From: Symbiodinium natans
Lineage: Eukaryota > Sar > Dinophyceae > Suessiales > Symbiodiniaceae
Length of the DNA: 64,000 bases
Assembly (NCBI GenBank): GCA_905221605.1
Contig: CAJNDS010002323.1
Location: 124,001-188,000, forward strand
Reading direction: 5' to 3'
Shown: positions 40,986 to 52,142 of the stretch, piece after piece
How the letters are laid out: each line of letters begins with the position of its first letter
Position numbering within the stretch: position 1 is the stretch's first letter
Position numbers and translations under genes: made by a program
The notes under the pieces: generated by a model
The model's input: only the letters and a program-made list of their open reading frames with translations
Told to the model about the DNA's origin: nothing
The model's database searches: none

Positions 40986-43900
40986 GATAAGGCTTAAGCT
41001 GAAATAGCATCGTGTTTTACTATCTCATACTGGCACCTGGTCACTCTAACGAGCACGGCTCTTGCAAGGCCCTGCAGAAGGCATCGCAACGCATCTCTCG
41101 AAGCGATTCAGATGGAGCCTTGAGTTGGGGTTGTAACGAACACCCAGAAGGTCGAAACTCAATCTAACCCCCAAGTTTCCCCCCTATGGAACCCTACAGG
41201 CCCTACACGCCGAGATCATACACCCTGAAGCCCTAGACCCAACACTCCTACATGCAAGTTCCAACCCTTTCGATCCTAGAAAACACTCAAAGACATGTAA
41301 ACGATTTCAACCTCTAAGCAGAAGCTCTGTAAGCCCTCAAGCTGTTTAAGCCTAAACCCCAGAAGCCCCAGAAGCCCTAGAAGCCCTAGAAGTCAAGCCC
41401 TGGAAACCCTGCAAGTTCGAAAACCGGTAAACCTTGTTACTTCTACAAGCCTTGCAAAGCAAGCCCTAAACCCACTCCCCCCAACCCCCTCCCCAAGGCC
41501 CAAGTTTGGCATGCGACTTGAAATACTGAGAGCACGCTTGTCAGGACTTGGAAGAAGACACGAAGAAACACGTGTTCAGGGTTCAGGGTTTTTCTAGCCT
41601 GTCCATTTGCTCATTGCAGCTTAGGATTGTTGAGGATGCCCTCTCCGTAAACAATACTAGACCCCTACCCCCTAACCCACAATGCGTTCTCGACCAAAGC
41701 TAGCTTAGGCCCTGAAGCCCCGAACCCTTCACCCTTAAGAATTCCAGAGCCCTGAAACGTAGCAGGGCGTTTGAGTTCACAGGATTGGTGGTTTAGGCTT
41801 CAGGCCTTTCGGGCCGGGAGAGGCCGAGACTGAGGGAGTTGAAATCTTGCTTGAGCATTGAGGTACAGAAGGCGAGATACCCGGTCATGAGACTCCAGAC
41901 AATCTTATTCCTCGCCCTCCCTCGTTCCTTTTCCAAGCCCCTTGACAAGCCACGGAACATGCCAATTCCAATCGGCCTTAGCAGAAGAGCATGTCCCAAG
42001 AACTGCAGCGGCCGCACGTCAGCTGCTCTGGGTCGAAGTGACGCCGATCACTTGAGATGCCCTTCAGCTTGCCTCGACACTGAGGGCTTTTGTTCCTAGA
42101 ATGGTGGGGGCATCTGTTGGGGGCTTCCTACAATTCAGATCCTAAGTATGTGGGGGTATATTAGGCCCATTTGGGTTTCGTGTGGGCGTCGAATCTGGAG
42201 AGAGGCCACGACTCCGCAAAGGACGTACATGACTGTGTGCCTTGGCCTTGTAGATTCATAGTATGGAGATTCAGTAGCGTGCCGTCAGTGGCTTCAAGAG
42301 TAAGCCCGTCCTAGAACCCCCAAACCCTAAACCCTAAACCCTAAAGCCCAAACCCTAAACCCCTTAAAAATAGCAACCCAGCGATCCGGAGCCTCTCAAG
42401 TAGAACCCCCAGCGAGGGAACCACCAAGCTCTAGGATAACAGGAGCCATAACCCTGAAGCCTGAACCTGAACCCGAAGAAGTACCACTCATTTTGTGGGA
42501 TATATGGCTTAACTTGCTTACGTCCAAACACTTGGCTGGCCTCTGAGCAGTGTTGCTGCACAGGATCCTATCAACCTACAAGAGCTTGTATGAACAGTTC
42601 CCGAATAGGGGTTCCCGTATATACTGCAAACTACTATAACTATACCCCTTATTCCAGGAACCCGCCAAGAAAGTACCCCAATGGTGGGGAACCACCCCCC
42701 GAAAAAAGACAACAAACCAGAGGAGCCCATAAACCTCCATTTGCCAAGCCACATCCCGGACACTGCCAGACCAAAGAGCTTGGAACAGACTGGCCGCCCA
42801 GGCAGGGTTTGGGGAGTTTTTCGTTTTTTGTTGGGGCGTTCGGGTTGAGGGTTTAGGGTTTCGGGTTGAGAGCTTAGGGTTGAGTGCTCCGGGCGCCTGA
42901 TTTCAAAGCTTGGACTTCTGAAGGGGTTTGTTTTGTTAGAGGTATGAGGTGCAAGGTGCCCTAAGTAGCCTGAGAAGTGACTTGACCTTCCCAGCTCCCA
43001 AGAATCGAACCCTATGGTAAACGGAGTCTTGCTGCACTCACTTTACTCCATCCAGCTCAAAAAGATTTGGTTCGCCCCAGGTATCCCCATCATCATCCAT
43101 CAATGAAGAGGTAGCCCTCAAAAACACAGCTGGGAATGCAAATCTCCAGTGTCACACGCGCCTGTGATGAGACTTTACCCAGGAAGATGCGACTTAAACC
43201 ATCCCTTGTACGACATTGATGAGGTCTGCCAGGACACCTGAATGTGAAAACACGGTGCCACCTGGCACCACCGGAAATTTAGGATTGAACGCATAAGCCC
43301 GAATAAGTAATCCAGGAGCAAACAAGTGCCCCTCTTGTGGCTTGATGGGGCTAAGCTAAGCTGAGAATAGATAAAGGCCCGCTCAAGGCTCCTTACGCGG
43401 ACCGTGCCTGGCACGTCAGGGCATGAAGGAGTTCCCCTGTCCTCAGGTGTCCAGAGGGTTTTCTGTCACTTGAAGCCAAGGTTAACTTCGACCCCAAACC
43501 TTGAGGGAATCTGCCAGCCACCGTTCAAGATACCCTGCGGGGCTTCTAGGGGATTGTCTCAGGATAGTTCTTTGTGAGCCTCGAATTTTGGATCCCTTCT
43601 ATGCCTCTTACATCACGGAGTCTCTTGCAAACCACAGAACGCAGGTTGCGGTTTTAGGGCTGCTAGCTGCAGCTAAACTGCAGTCCCCACGAACCCGATT
43701 CCCTAAGCCTTCCTTTTGCCTGCAAACTCTGCATCCCATGCCCCTGCATGCACTGCGAAGGGGGCCTTTCAGGCCGAGAGCCTTCCAAGAAAACCCTGTC
43801 CAAACGCTGTCCCTCTCTGAGTCGCGGACAGCTCCTGCGCATGCGCCAGAACCTTGTGAGTGTCGCAACACCTGGTGTCCAAGCTTCGTGGACTGGGGGA

Positions 43901-44365
43901 GCTTAGAGGGGTTTGGAGCTGTCTACTCGCTGGTCCAGTTTGCGTTTGCCCGGTCTTAGGGGTATACATCAAAAAGATTTGCCTGGAGTTTGCTTGGAGG
44001 ACTACTTGATGACATTTCTAGGGCTTTTGGGGGCTTTTGGAATCTGGTTTCAGGCGCTTTGGGGGTTTAAGGGTTCAAGGGTCTAGGGTTTTGAGGGGTT
44101 TTGGGGGGCGTAAAAGGTTTCAGGGAAGGGGTTCGGGTTAAATAAGGGCTCAGGGATTCAAGGGGTTGAGGGTTTCCAGCGGGCTTGAGGGCTTAAAGAA
44201 TGAAGTGCTCATGGTCAGTCCGACCCATCCCAAGCCCCCGCTAGACTGAGCTCTCATCCCCTGACCTCCCAGACCTCTGCGGTTTTCGGGCCACCCCCAA
44301 AACCCCCAAAAATGCCCAAACCCTGAACCCTGAACCCCTGAACGCTCAACATGAACTCCCATACC
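40986..44365. other. Sparse region; one possible minus-strand exon at 41793-42017
   Basis: 41793-42017 (minus) reads QFLGHALLLRPIGIGMFRGL, then KIVWSLMTGYLAFCTSML, with hydrophobic stretches, and ends in a stop. A 152-codon plus-strand frame at 43501-43959 has no recognised domain. CCCTAAA cluster at 42318-42362. Confidence 0.35.
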
Positions 44366-44458
44366 TCAAACTCCTTCGCCATGGCGCCCCTGTCGGTCGG
44401 GCACTGGCCAGCCCCACAGAAAGGCCAAGAGTGACTGGAGCTGCTCCTTTGCCAGGGC
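44366..44458 (-). CDS. Candidate terminal exon
   Basis: The minus strand reads ALAKEQLQSLLAFLWGWPVP then DRQGRHGEGV and a TGA at 44366-44368. CCCTGAACCCTGAA lies on the left and GGGCTTAAGGG on the right. Not recognised. Confidence 0.38.
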   Translation of the reverse strand, partial: ALAKEQLQSLLAFLWGWPVPDRQGRHGEGV

Positions 44459-44977
44459 TTAAGGGACTAGGAGTTACGGGAACCCTAAACCCTGAACCCT
44501 AAACCCTAAGCCCGAAACCCTAAACGGTTTGGGGCTCAAGGGCTCTGAGTGTGGGGGTGTACTTGGGGTCTAGGGTTAGGATTTTCTGAGATTGAGCTCT
44601 CGGCAGCCGTACGGCCCTACGACCACCCAAGATTGGGACCTGCTAGGTGGACGCATGGCTGATAAGGCCATCGTTATATCGAATTGCATTGATTTGTTAA
44701 TTATGGCTTACGATTGCGTTGCTCGTTGTTGGGGGTGAGGATTGAGTATCTTCTGTTCCTGCGCTTTTGCGACGAGCCCTTAAGCCCTACCGCCCCCGCA
44801 ACCTGAAACCCTAAACCCTAAGCCCTATAAACCCTACAAGCCGACAAGCCCCACAAGCCCCACAAGCCCTATAAGCCCTATAAGCCAGTATAAGCCCTAT
44901 TGCATTTGTCGTCCACATCAGACTCTGCGCTGACACCCGTTCTCGCGCATCGTTTTTGGCACGCAAAGATCAAGCGT
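44459..44977. other. Telomere-like clusters, no gene
   Basis: CCCTAAA-type clusters lie at 44480-44525 and 44806-44895, the latter grading into CCCTATAAGCC and CCCCACAAGC variants. Confidence 0.5.
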
Positions 44978-45300
44978 AGTATAGGGGCCTTTACAATTCG
45001 AACAGGGTTTTGGGGGTTATTACGGTATACTTACAAAGGGAACCAGATATGAGGTGCCTTTTTGGTGATTTAGGACTTGGCTTCAGCTCCTTGAAGGTGA
45101 GGATTTCTAGACATTTTGGCGGCTGAGATTTGGCGTTGGGCGCTGTGCAGCCCGACCGACGAAGTGGGGCTAGCCACCTCCCTCCCAGGTCCTAGGTGAA
45201 GTGAGGGTCGCCAGCCAGAGTACTATAAGGGTTCCCTTAGGGTCCCTTTATAGATATACTGTAATAACCCCCAAAACCGTGTTCTAATTATTCAGCCCCC
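44978..45300. mobile_element. Non-autonomous element with about 70-bp inverted ends
   Basis: The left end (TTTACAATTCGAACAGGGTT, then TTGGGGGTTATTACGGTATA) is repeated inverted at 45218-45300 (TATACTGTAATAACCCCCAA). About 170 bp of unrelated sequence lies between. A related single end occurs at 27535-27635. Confidence 0.7.
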
Positions 45301-45359
45301 GTCTTGATGCATACACGGCCATTTCTAAACCCTGAGCCCTCAAGCTTGAAACCCCTAAC

Positions 45360-45452
45360 TTGGGATGTTCCCCCTTGTACTCTCAGTCCTTAATAGGAAT
45401 AATAATAATAGGGGTACTTTAATCCCTACTCGAATACGGGGGAACATCCCAA
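45360..45452. mobile_element. Foldback (MITE-like) element, TTGGGATGTTCCCC family
   Basis: Inverted ends are TTGGGATGTTCCCCC and GGGGGAACATCCCAA. ACCCCTAA occurs directly on both sides, a candidate 8-bp target-site duplication, although the background is rich in similar sequence. Confidence 0.8.
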
Positions 45453-46221
45453 CCCCTAAGCTCCAAATCCTACCTCTGCTTACGCCGCTCCTCGCGTTCC
45501 ATTGGCAGGATCTCTGGCGGCAAGCCTGACAGAGCATAGAACAGCGGTGTAGGCTTCGGAGCTTAATACAGGCACCTGAAGAGTTGCCACTATTGTGCAC
45601 CTTGTCATGTTCAGGGCAGTCCTTCCCCTTTCATAAACTCGGCAAGTAGCTACCCTAGTCCCCTACACCCTGAACCACATTTCCATAACAGCTACATCCT
45701 AGGCACCATGTGGAGTCAATGTGGAGGTTGCTCTACAGCCAGGGTAGGGCCAGGGTTCCTTCTTGTTTGCCATTGCATAAGGCATGCAGCCACCTCGCCT
45801 TAAGCCCCACCACCCATATGTCATGAACAGCTGACCCAGATCCTCAGCCTCTATAGCCGAAACCCTGTACACACTAGCTACTCATAGAATAGCTCAGGGC
45901 ACAACAGTCACTTGAGAAAAGCCCCATACAGCCTCAATGCCGAATCCCAGCCAGGGGGCTCTTTTCATTGCTAAAGACGAGCAACCCTTTCCAGCATCGG
46001 CCACTACATTTAACCCTCGACCCTGACTCCCGATTCCCATGTCACGAGACCCAAATCCTAGCGCAACCCTAAACCCTAAACCCTTCAAACCCTAAACCCT
46101 TCAAACCCTAAAACCCTGCGAGCCCAAACCCCAAATCAACTCGATACCGGGTCGTCGGGCATCTGCCCTTTGCTTCTAGCATAGGGCTCATTTCTTAGGG
46201 CTTCGGGTGCTTACAGGATGC
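45453..46221. other. No gene recognised
   Basis: A minus-strand open stretch across 45450-45600 (HRCSMLCQACRQRSCQWNAR) is Cys-rich but unsupported. CCCTAAA-like clusters lie near 46060-46120. Confidence 0.35.
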
Positions 46222-46297
46222 TAAACCCTAAACCCTAAACCCTAAACCCTAAACCCTAAACCCTAAACCCTAAACCCTAAACCCTAAACCCTAAACC
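46222..46297 (-). repeat. Interstitial telomeric array (CCCTAAA), about 11 copies
   Basis: Perfect tandem heptamers, ending abruptly at AACCTTCAAG. Confidence 0.95.
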
Positions 46298-47694
46298 TTC
46301 AAGAGCTTCAGAACTTTGGGCGGAAGGTTGGGATTATCGGTGTGTCGGTAGGTGAGGTGCATCCTCATGGTTGTTGCTTGGCTTGGGAGGTTCACGTGTG
46401 CTTCATTGCAGGGTCAAACATGTAATATCAAGATCACCTATACACTGCTCCAATCATTCAGGGTACGTACTGCTAACCTCAGTTATAACACAATGAACCT
46501 CCAAGTAGGGCTCACCGTGTAAGGAGACGTCACGTCAAACGACACGATGATTTCACATGAAGGGGCTTTTCGGCTTACATTTCATTTTCTCGATGTAATG
46601 TGGATGGTCATGGAGCGATTCCATCATGACGTGAGCCAAGGGTCTATTTAAGTGTTCGTGTTTATATTGGGTTTCATTAGGGGCCTAGTTAATTCGAATC
46701 GAGCTTTGGGGGGAAAACTAACGTATAGCTTGTATTCCTGAGCCCGAGACCACTGCTAAGTTGCAGTATTCCTTCTGGAAGGTTGGCGTGCTTCACCATA
46801 CAAACTCATAGACCTTGGGGTTCCAAGCTAATCTTACACCCTTCCTCATCTCTAACTAAATTCTGTTTGCTCTATAACCCTAAACCCTTTAGGGTTAGAG
46901 CTTTTGGGGCTTGAGGGTTTGCGGAGCTGAGGAGATGCGGAGCTGAGGAGATGGGGTTTCAGGGGCTGTAGGACTCTAGGACTCAGAGTTGTACTCTGTC
47001 CACACCCAGCCTGTCGGGGAGTAACTCGGCTGCGAAGTCATTGGTGGACCGTCCCCTGCAGCCTCCTCCTCCTCCAACTGGGTTTAGGGTTTAGGGTTTG
47101 GTCCACTGATGGTAGCTTTAAGACTTTTGGGGTGCAGCGTCCAGGGGTGAGTCTTAAGTCGCTGCCGCTCATGAAACAAATTTCCTGGAGTCCTCGTTTG
47201 TTGCACACAGCGTTCTGAGACAAGGCACTCGGATGGACCCTTTCTGAAGCCCCTTTCCTAAGGTTCACAGGCCTTCTGGGGCTTCAGAACAGCCCAGGGC
47301 TGCAGCTCTTGGGGATTTGAGACAGGGGGGGTTTGAAGAGAGCAGGCTGCAAACCCCAAGCATTCAATCTCCTAAAGCAAAACACGATGATTCGCCCTAA
47401 CGAGGCATTGCACCCATATAGTTATAGAGAACGCCTTGTCTCGGCCCGCCCCCCGCACAAGTAGCTCAAGAAAATGGGGGTTGCACAGTTTCTCTGTTCA
47501 ATGGGATAACGGTCCTAGAACGACAGCGAAGGGAAATGATGACTTGTTTTGGGACCCCACCCTAATGGAACTCAGAAGTCTCGTATATACCTACAGTGCC
47601 TACAGGTTCAGGGCTTCTAGGGTTTAGGGGGGCTCATAGGGTTTAGGGCTTAGAGGAAACCACCAGCCTGTATGACCCTAGACCCTACCACTGC
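46298..47694. other. No firm gene
   Basis: A minus-strand frame at 47038-47268 (ERVHPSALSQNAVCNKRGLQ) is possible but unsupported. TTTAGGG motifs occur near 47080-47100 and 47618-47650. Confidence 0.35.
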
Positions 47695-47755
47695 CTTGAC
47701 GTCTCGCAGGGAGGGCCTGTTGCCGGAGAACATGCTCCTCAGCTCCCGGAACCCT
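47695..47755 (-). CDS. Candidate exon whose acceptor is a telomere-like heptamer
   Basis: The minus strand reads FRELRSMFSGNRPSLRDVK, ending at CAAG|GC (GC donor at 47693-47694). Directly upstream is TAGGGTTTAG|GG, so the 3' splice site would be supplied by the repeat itself. The protein is unknown. Confidence 0.45.
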
Positions 47756-48809
47756 AAACCCTAAAACCCCATGGCTTCAGGGGATCGGTACCCTTCGCTT
47801 AGAATCCCGTAAGGTTTATATGGAGGGATGTAAGCAACAATGCCCTAACTCACAATCCACTATGTATGAGGGGAAGTACGAACCATAGATCACGAGCTCA
47901 CGTATGATGTCTGGGGTGGGCGCGCTGCCATCAATCCGAACAGCCCTCGGTTGTTCGGGTTTTTAAAACCCTGTGCCCTGACCTCAAATGCCCCCCAAGA
48001 AAATGGGTTGATTGTAGGGGGAGATGACGCCAGCAAGCCCTGAACTCCGAGCGGCAACGAGTCAGTCGACATCAGGAGCATCTCCATGGTGCAAGTCATG
48101 GAACTCCTGGCACGCGAATTCTCAAGTGGGTTTAGGGTTTAGGGTTTAGAGAGAAACAGGAAACCTGTTGTGTTTAAGCCTATCCCTGTATGATAACACG
48201 AAGAATTCACAAGTTTCATAGGCTTACCAGTCAGGTTTGATCAGTTTAATCAGGGAACCGTTGGGCACAAAGCAAAAACAGGGTGACACCGGGGATCCAA
48301 TGCGTGGGGTTTACCTTCAAAGCACTACGACCTTAAGTTCTAGAACACGATTGCCCGGGCGAAAAGAACGGATGGCCCTTTGAACAAAGTCCACTGGGCA
48401 TCCTAGTACAAGGTCCCTATGAGTCACGTGGGCTCCTTTTCGAAACCCCAGGTACCCTAGGTACCCCTAGGTACCCTAAAAACCCTAGGTACCCTAGGTA
48501 CCAACCCTCTAACCCTCTAAGCCCTACCAATCCACAGGAGGGTTGCCGTTAGGCATCCCCTTTTCAAACTTTTGGAGGTTCCAGACTTTGAGGGGTACAA
48601 AGGGGGGTTCCAGGAGGGTACCCCTTTGTTGGGAAATGCCCAAATTCAAAACCCCCAACCCCCGAAGACCACCAAACGCGCGACCCAGTCCCTGAAGCCC
48701 AGGGACTCCTAAAGCCCCCGCGGGGCCTGCGAGCGCAGACTTCCTGCTCTTGCACCTCCGAGGCTCTGAGAAAACATGGTTTTTGGCTGGTTAAGTTTAG
48801 GGTTCGGCG

Positions 48810-48847
<38 letters not shown>

Positions 48848-48849
48848 GA
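47756..48849. other. No firm gene; palindromic tetranucleotide patch
   Basis: At 48451-48502 GGTACC and CCTAGG palindromes alternate (AGGTACCCTAGGTACC...). A 69-codon minus frame at 47890-48099 is unsupported. A T12 run and a G run of about 22 occupy 48815-48848. Confidence 0.45.
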
Positions 48850-48965
48850 GGGAGGCGCGCTGCTTGGACTCCAGAATTCAGTCGCGGGCTCTCGTGCGAT
48901 TTCCTTCAAAGTCTCGGACGTTTCAGGCAAAGGGTGCAGGAACTGCAATACCTCCTTGAGGTCAG
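48850..48965 (-). CDS. Candidate exon running into a proline homopolymer tract
   Basis: The minus strand reads LKEVLQFLHPLPETSETLKE, then IAREPATEFWSPSSAPPS, and then poly-C coding proline. The coding part probably ends before the homopolymer. Not recognised. Confidence 0.38.
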
Positions 48966-49198
48966 AGTCAAGTCAACTGCTGAGCCCGAAATCCCACCCC
49001 TACAGCCCTAAAGCCCTAGGGATCCCCTCCCCGCCCCCGCAAGATACACACACACACACACACAAAAACAAAACAAAACAATAACAAATGAAAATGACCA
49101 AGCAAAAGAACATCGTGGCTGCGCACTCCCCAGCTCAAAGGTGCCCCCTGAACCCAAACAGACAATCCTTCTACTGGATAAGAAGGCTCTTTTCTTAC

Positions 49199-49262
49199 CA
49201 CAGAGCGCCTCTGTGAGGCCAACAAGGTACGTCTTCGAGGCATCGTGGTGCTCCTCGGTTTC
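49199..49262 (-). CDS. Candidate exon with canonical GTAAGA donor
   Basis: The minus strand reads EHHDASKTYLVGLTEALC, ending at TGTG|GTAAGA. The plus strand also offers AACAAG|GTACGT, so the strand is not certain. The minus choice agrees with neighbouring islands. Confidence 0.38.
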
Positions 49263-49295
49263 AGGCTTGTTGGGTTCCAGGTTCAGGGGTCTAGG

Positions 49296-49520
49296 TTGGG
49301 ATGTTCCCCATTATTTTAACAGCCCTTTGGAGAAGACGGCAAGTCCCACCCGAAGCCCTCTTAGGTAGGGCTTAGGGTTTAGGGTTTAGTGTTTAGGGTT
49401 TAGGGCTGGCGGTTTGGGAAGTTTAAGGTGGTTCCAGGGCTTGCCGTACTAGTCTTGCGCGATTTTGGTGGGGTGTTTCCCCTTATACTACCAGTCCTTA
49501 ATAGGGATTATACTTGGGGG
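49296..49520. mobile_element. Two partial copies of the TTGGGATGTTCCCC family
   Basis: 49296-49335 is a left end only (TTGGGATGTTCCCCATTATT). 49467-49520 is a second left end (TTTCCCCTTATACTACCAGT, then CCTTAATAGGGATTATA). Right ends are missing or decayed. Confidence 0.55.
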
Positions 49521-50469
49521 CTTCTGGTTTTGGAGTTTCAGGGTTTGGCATAGTGACCTTAGACCTTTCGGGCTACCCTTAACCCTAAACGCTAAACACC
49601 AAACACAAAACCTAAACCCTGAACCCTGAACCCTACTTCTGGTGAAGTCAGGCCCACGATTATCTGAGGGCTCAGGGACCCACACCCTGAACTCCAGGTC
49701 CGAGTCGCGATTTGTGTCAGGTAGATCACAGCAGAGATTTTGGCGGAGTAGGCCCCCCACAGGGTCACCTCAAGGGACTGTGGGTGTAAAATCGCCCTCT
49801 GTCGTACGCTTTAGGGTTTGGGGTTTGGGGTTTGGGGTTTAGGGTTCAGGAGTTGGGATTACGGTTTAAGCGCCCTCTCCCGGAAATTTACCCCCCCCCC
49901 CCCTGGTTGTTTTAGGGATGGTTGTCAAGGCTGAGGTGTCAAAAGGTTTCAGGATGTGGCCTTTAGGAATTTGGGCTTGGGGTTGTGGAGCCTGAAGTCT
50001 TCTTTAGGCACGATTTAGGGCGCTCTCTGACTCTAGGGGCTTTAAGGCTGTTAGGTGTGCTGATTTGCTTTGTGGGTGCCAGGGGTGTCGGGGCTTCGTG
50101 AGCTTTAGGGGCTTTCGGGTTTGAGGGTCTAAAGGGGCGGCGGTTGAGGGCTTAAAAGGTTGCAGGTGAAGTAGCTCTCCACTCCTACATCACAAGCTGA
50201 GGCATTTTTAAGTGCCCGAAGTGGGGGTTACCCAAAACCCTAATTCCCCAAACCGCAAACCCTCCACCCTAAAAAGACTTGCGCATTTGCACACCGGAAC
50301 CTCCTGGTGTGATCCTTAAAGCTCCAAAAGCCTTAAGAAGCCTAAGCCGAGAATCCCACCCCTTTGAGGATGTCGGGGCTTTAGGAGTTCGAGCCTTAGG
50401 CTGGTGTTGGGGGGGTGACTAGCCCTAACACCTAAAAACCCCCTACACCCTACACCCTAAACCCTACAC
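49521..50469. other. Telomere-like DNA, no gene
   Basis: CCCTGAA clusters lie at 49612-49636 and TTTAGGG/TTTGGGG clusters at 49809-49850. A C run lies at 49891-49903. Confidence 0.45.
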
Positions 50470-50575
50470 CCTACCACCACGAATCCGGAACTGCGCAAAG
50501 AGGTGGTGACCTTGGAAGAATCTTACTCGTCTTTTTGCCACCCGCTGCCTCTCCATGAGAAAGAGGTCAACAACC
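50470..50575 (+). CDS. Candidate plus-strand exon
   Basis: The plus strand reads TTTNPELRKEVVTLEESYSS then FCHPLPLHEKEVNN, then runs into poly-C. It follows CCCTAAACCCTAC sequence. The opposite orientation to the neighbours lowers confidence. Confidence 0.3.
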
Positions 50576-50645
50576 CCGCCCCCCCCCCCCCCCCCCCCCC
50601 ATGAGAAAGAGGTCAACAACCCCCCCCCCCCCCCCCCCCACCCCC
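50554..50645 (+). repeat. 47-bp tandem duplication including a poly-C run
   Basis: CATGAGAAAGAGGTCAACAA starts at 50554 and again at 50600. Each copy is followed by about 18-23 Cs. Confidence 0.9.
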
Positions 50646-51346
50646 AAATCCTAAACCTAAACCCTAAACCCAAAGTGAAGCCACAGACACCTGAAGGGGA
50701 TGCTTGCTGACCTCAAAGCAGAGTCAGGGATCTCGGGTCTTTACAAATTTCGGGGTTTGGTGGGGGTCAAGGGTACAACCCCTAAACTACCCTAAGCCGG
50801 ACAAAGACCCTAAACCGTAAGCTCTAAACCCTAAAGGGCTGTAGGGGCTAAAGGTTGTTGGTGTAGGTGTAGCGTTGGTGCCAGGTGCTAGGCGTTACTT
50901 AGATGCGCGCGGGTTTAGGGCCGGTTTAGGGTTTAGGGATCTCGATCTGAGCCATTGCAGCTTGCGGCTTTGTTGAGGCTTTGCGGTATTCGGGTCTAGC
51001 GCTCGAGCGTTCCTGGAGCAGGTCTCATAGACCCTGAACCTCTGAACATCCACAGGCCAGTTCGCGCATGGCAGGGCCAGGTGCGGGTTTACAGCTGAGG
51101 GTTTAGGGTTTGGGGTTTAGGGTTTAAGGTTTAGGCCCTGTGGGGTCTCACCTTGAGGCGTCAAGATGTGCTGTGCTAAGGGGCTGATTCGGGTTCTGGG
51201 AAGTTCAGGGACCTTTGTGAGTCTCTATAGCAGCATTTCCTTTTAGTCCACAACGGCGCCCACATATGTGGACCCCATGCCTAGAGCAACCCGGAAAGTA
51301 GCCCTTCGGGCAGTACCATTTGGGGTACATCATAAAGCCTTAGCCC
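50646..51346. other. Telomere-like DNA, no gene
   Basis: TTTAGGG/TTTGGGG motifs lie near 50915-50940 and 51098-51135. Nothing coding is recognised. Confidence 0.45.
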
Positions 51347-51435
51347 TCAAGAGCTCTTCCGTCGTGGCACTCCCTCGCTCTGCATGAACTGATGGAAGCG
51401 GTTCACGTCTTCATCGACCAAGAGATCCTCTCTGA
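51347..51435 (-). CDS. Candidate terminal exon
   Basis: The minus strand reads LREDLLVDEDVNRFHQFMQS then EGVPRRKSS and TGA at 51347-51349, preceded by ACCCTCAG (acceptor). The plus strand is also open (LALHELMEAVHVFIDQEILS). Brackets are CCCTCAAG on the left and TTTAGGG on the right. Confidence 0.4.
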
Positions 51436-51819
51436 GGGTTTAGATTTAGGGTTTAGGGAAGCTTTGGGGGTTGTGCACCTTGCATAGAGGTCTTTGATTT
51501 AGGATGCAAGGTTTGCATACCTTGCATGCCTTTCTGTGGTGGGGAGGGGGGGGGGGGTTCTGTACCTCCGTGCCCTATACTCAAGTTCGGGCCTAGGGTT
51601 TCAAGAACCCGACACCCTACACCCTCAACCCTGAACCCTCCTTAACCCTCCTAAACCTTCCTGAACCCTAAACCCTAAACCCTAAACCGCCTAAACCCTG
51701 TGGATCTTTCCGGCCTGGAAGGCACGGCCCTGGAGCCCCTTCTTGTTCGAATGGAACAGGACCATGCCTGAACCACGGAGTTGAGGCTTTGGGGCTTCAG
51801 AGGGTTCAGAGGGTTTCGA

Positions 51820-51990
51820 CGCGACTTTGAGCTTGATGCATCAAGGCCCCACACTGCAAATTCCCTAAGCAGCCGCCGAACCATAAAGCTCGGCTCGAAA
51901 GGGATCCATTTGTAAACCCTACCCTGGGGGTCCAACAGCGCCTGCATCAGCTGAATGGTTGAAGGCTTTGGATGGGGGCAAACGACAGGA
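51820..51990 (-). CDS. Candidate exon
   Basis: The minus strand reads PSTIQLMQALLDPQGRVYKW, then IPFEPSFMVRRLLREFAVWG, then LDASSSKS. It is well structured with mixed hydrophobic and charged residues. The family is unknown. A CCCTAAACCCTAAA cluster lies at 51660-51700 on its 3' side (gene sense). Confidence 0.42.
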
Positions 51991-52142
51991 AGGACAACAA
52001 GTCTGAACCGAAAACCTTTCACCCGGATTCCCCGGAAAGACCACTTGGCCCTTAGACTTGCTCCAAAGCACCGAGCTTCCCAGGCTCCAAGAGCTTGAGG
52101 TCCTTGGTGGTGGCTTTCGCGGTTGAAGACTTCGGGGGTTAA

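Noticed and set aside
43501-43959. 152-codon plus-strand frame as a gene
   Set aside because: No recognisable motif, opposite strand also open in parts, no splice or codon support.
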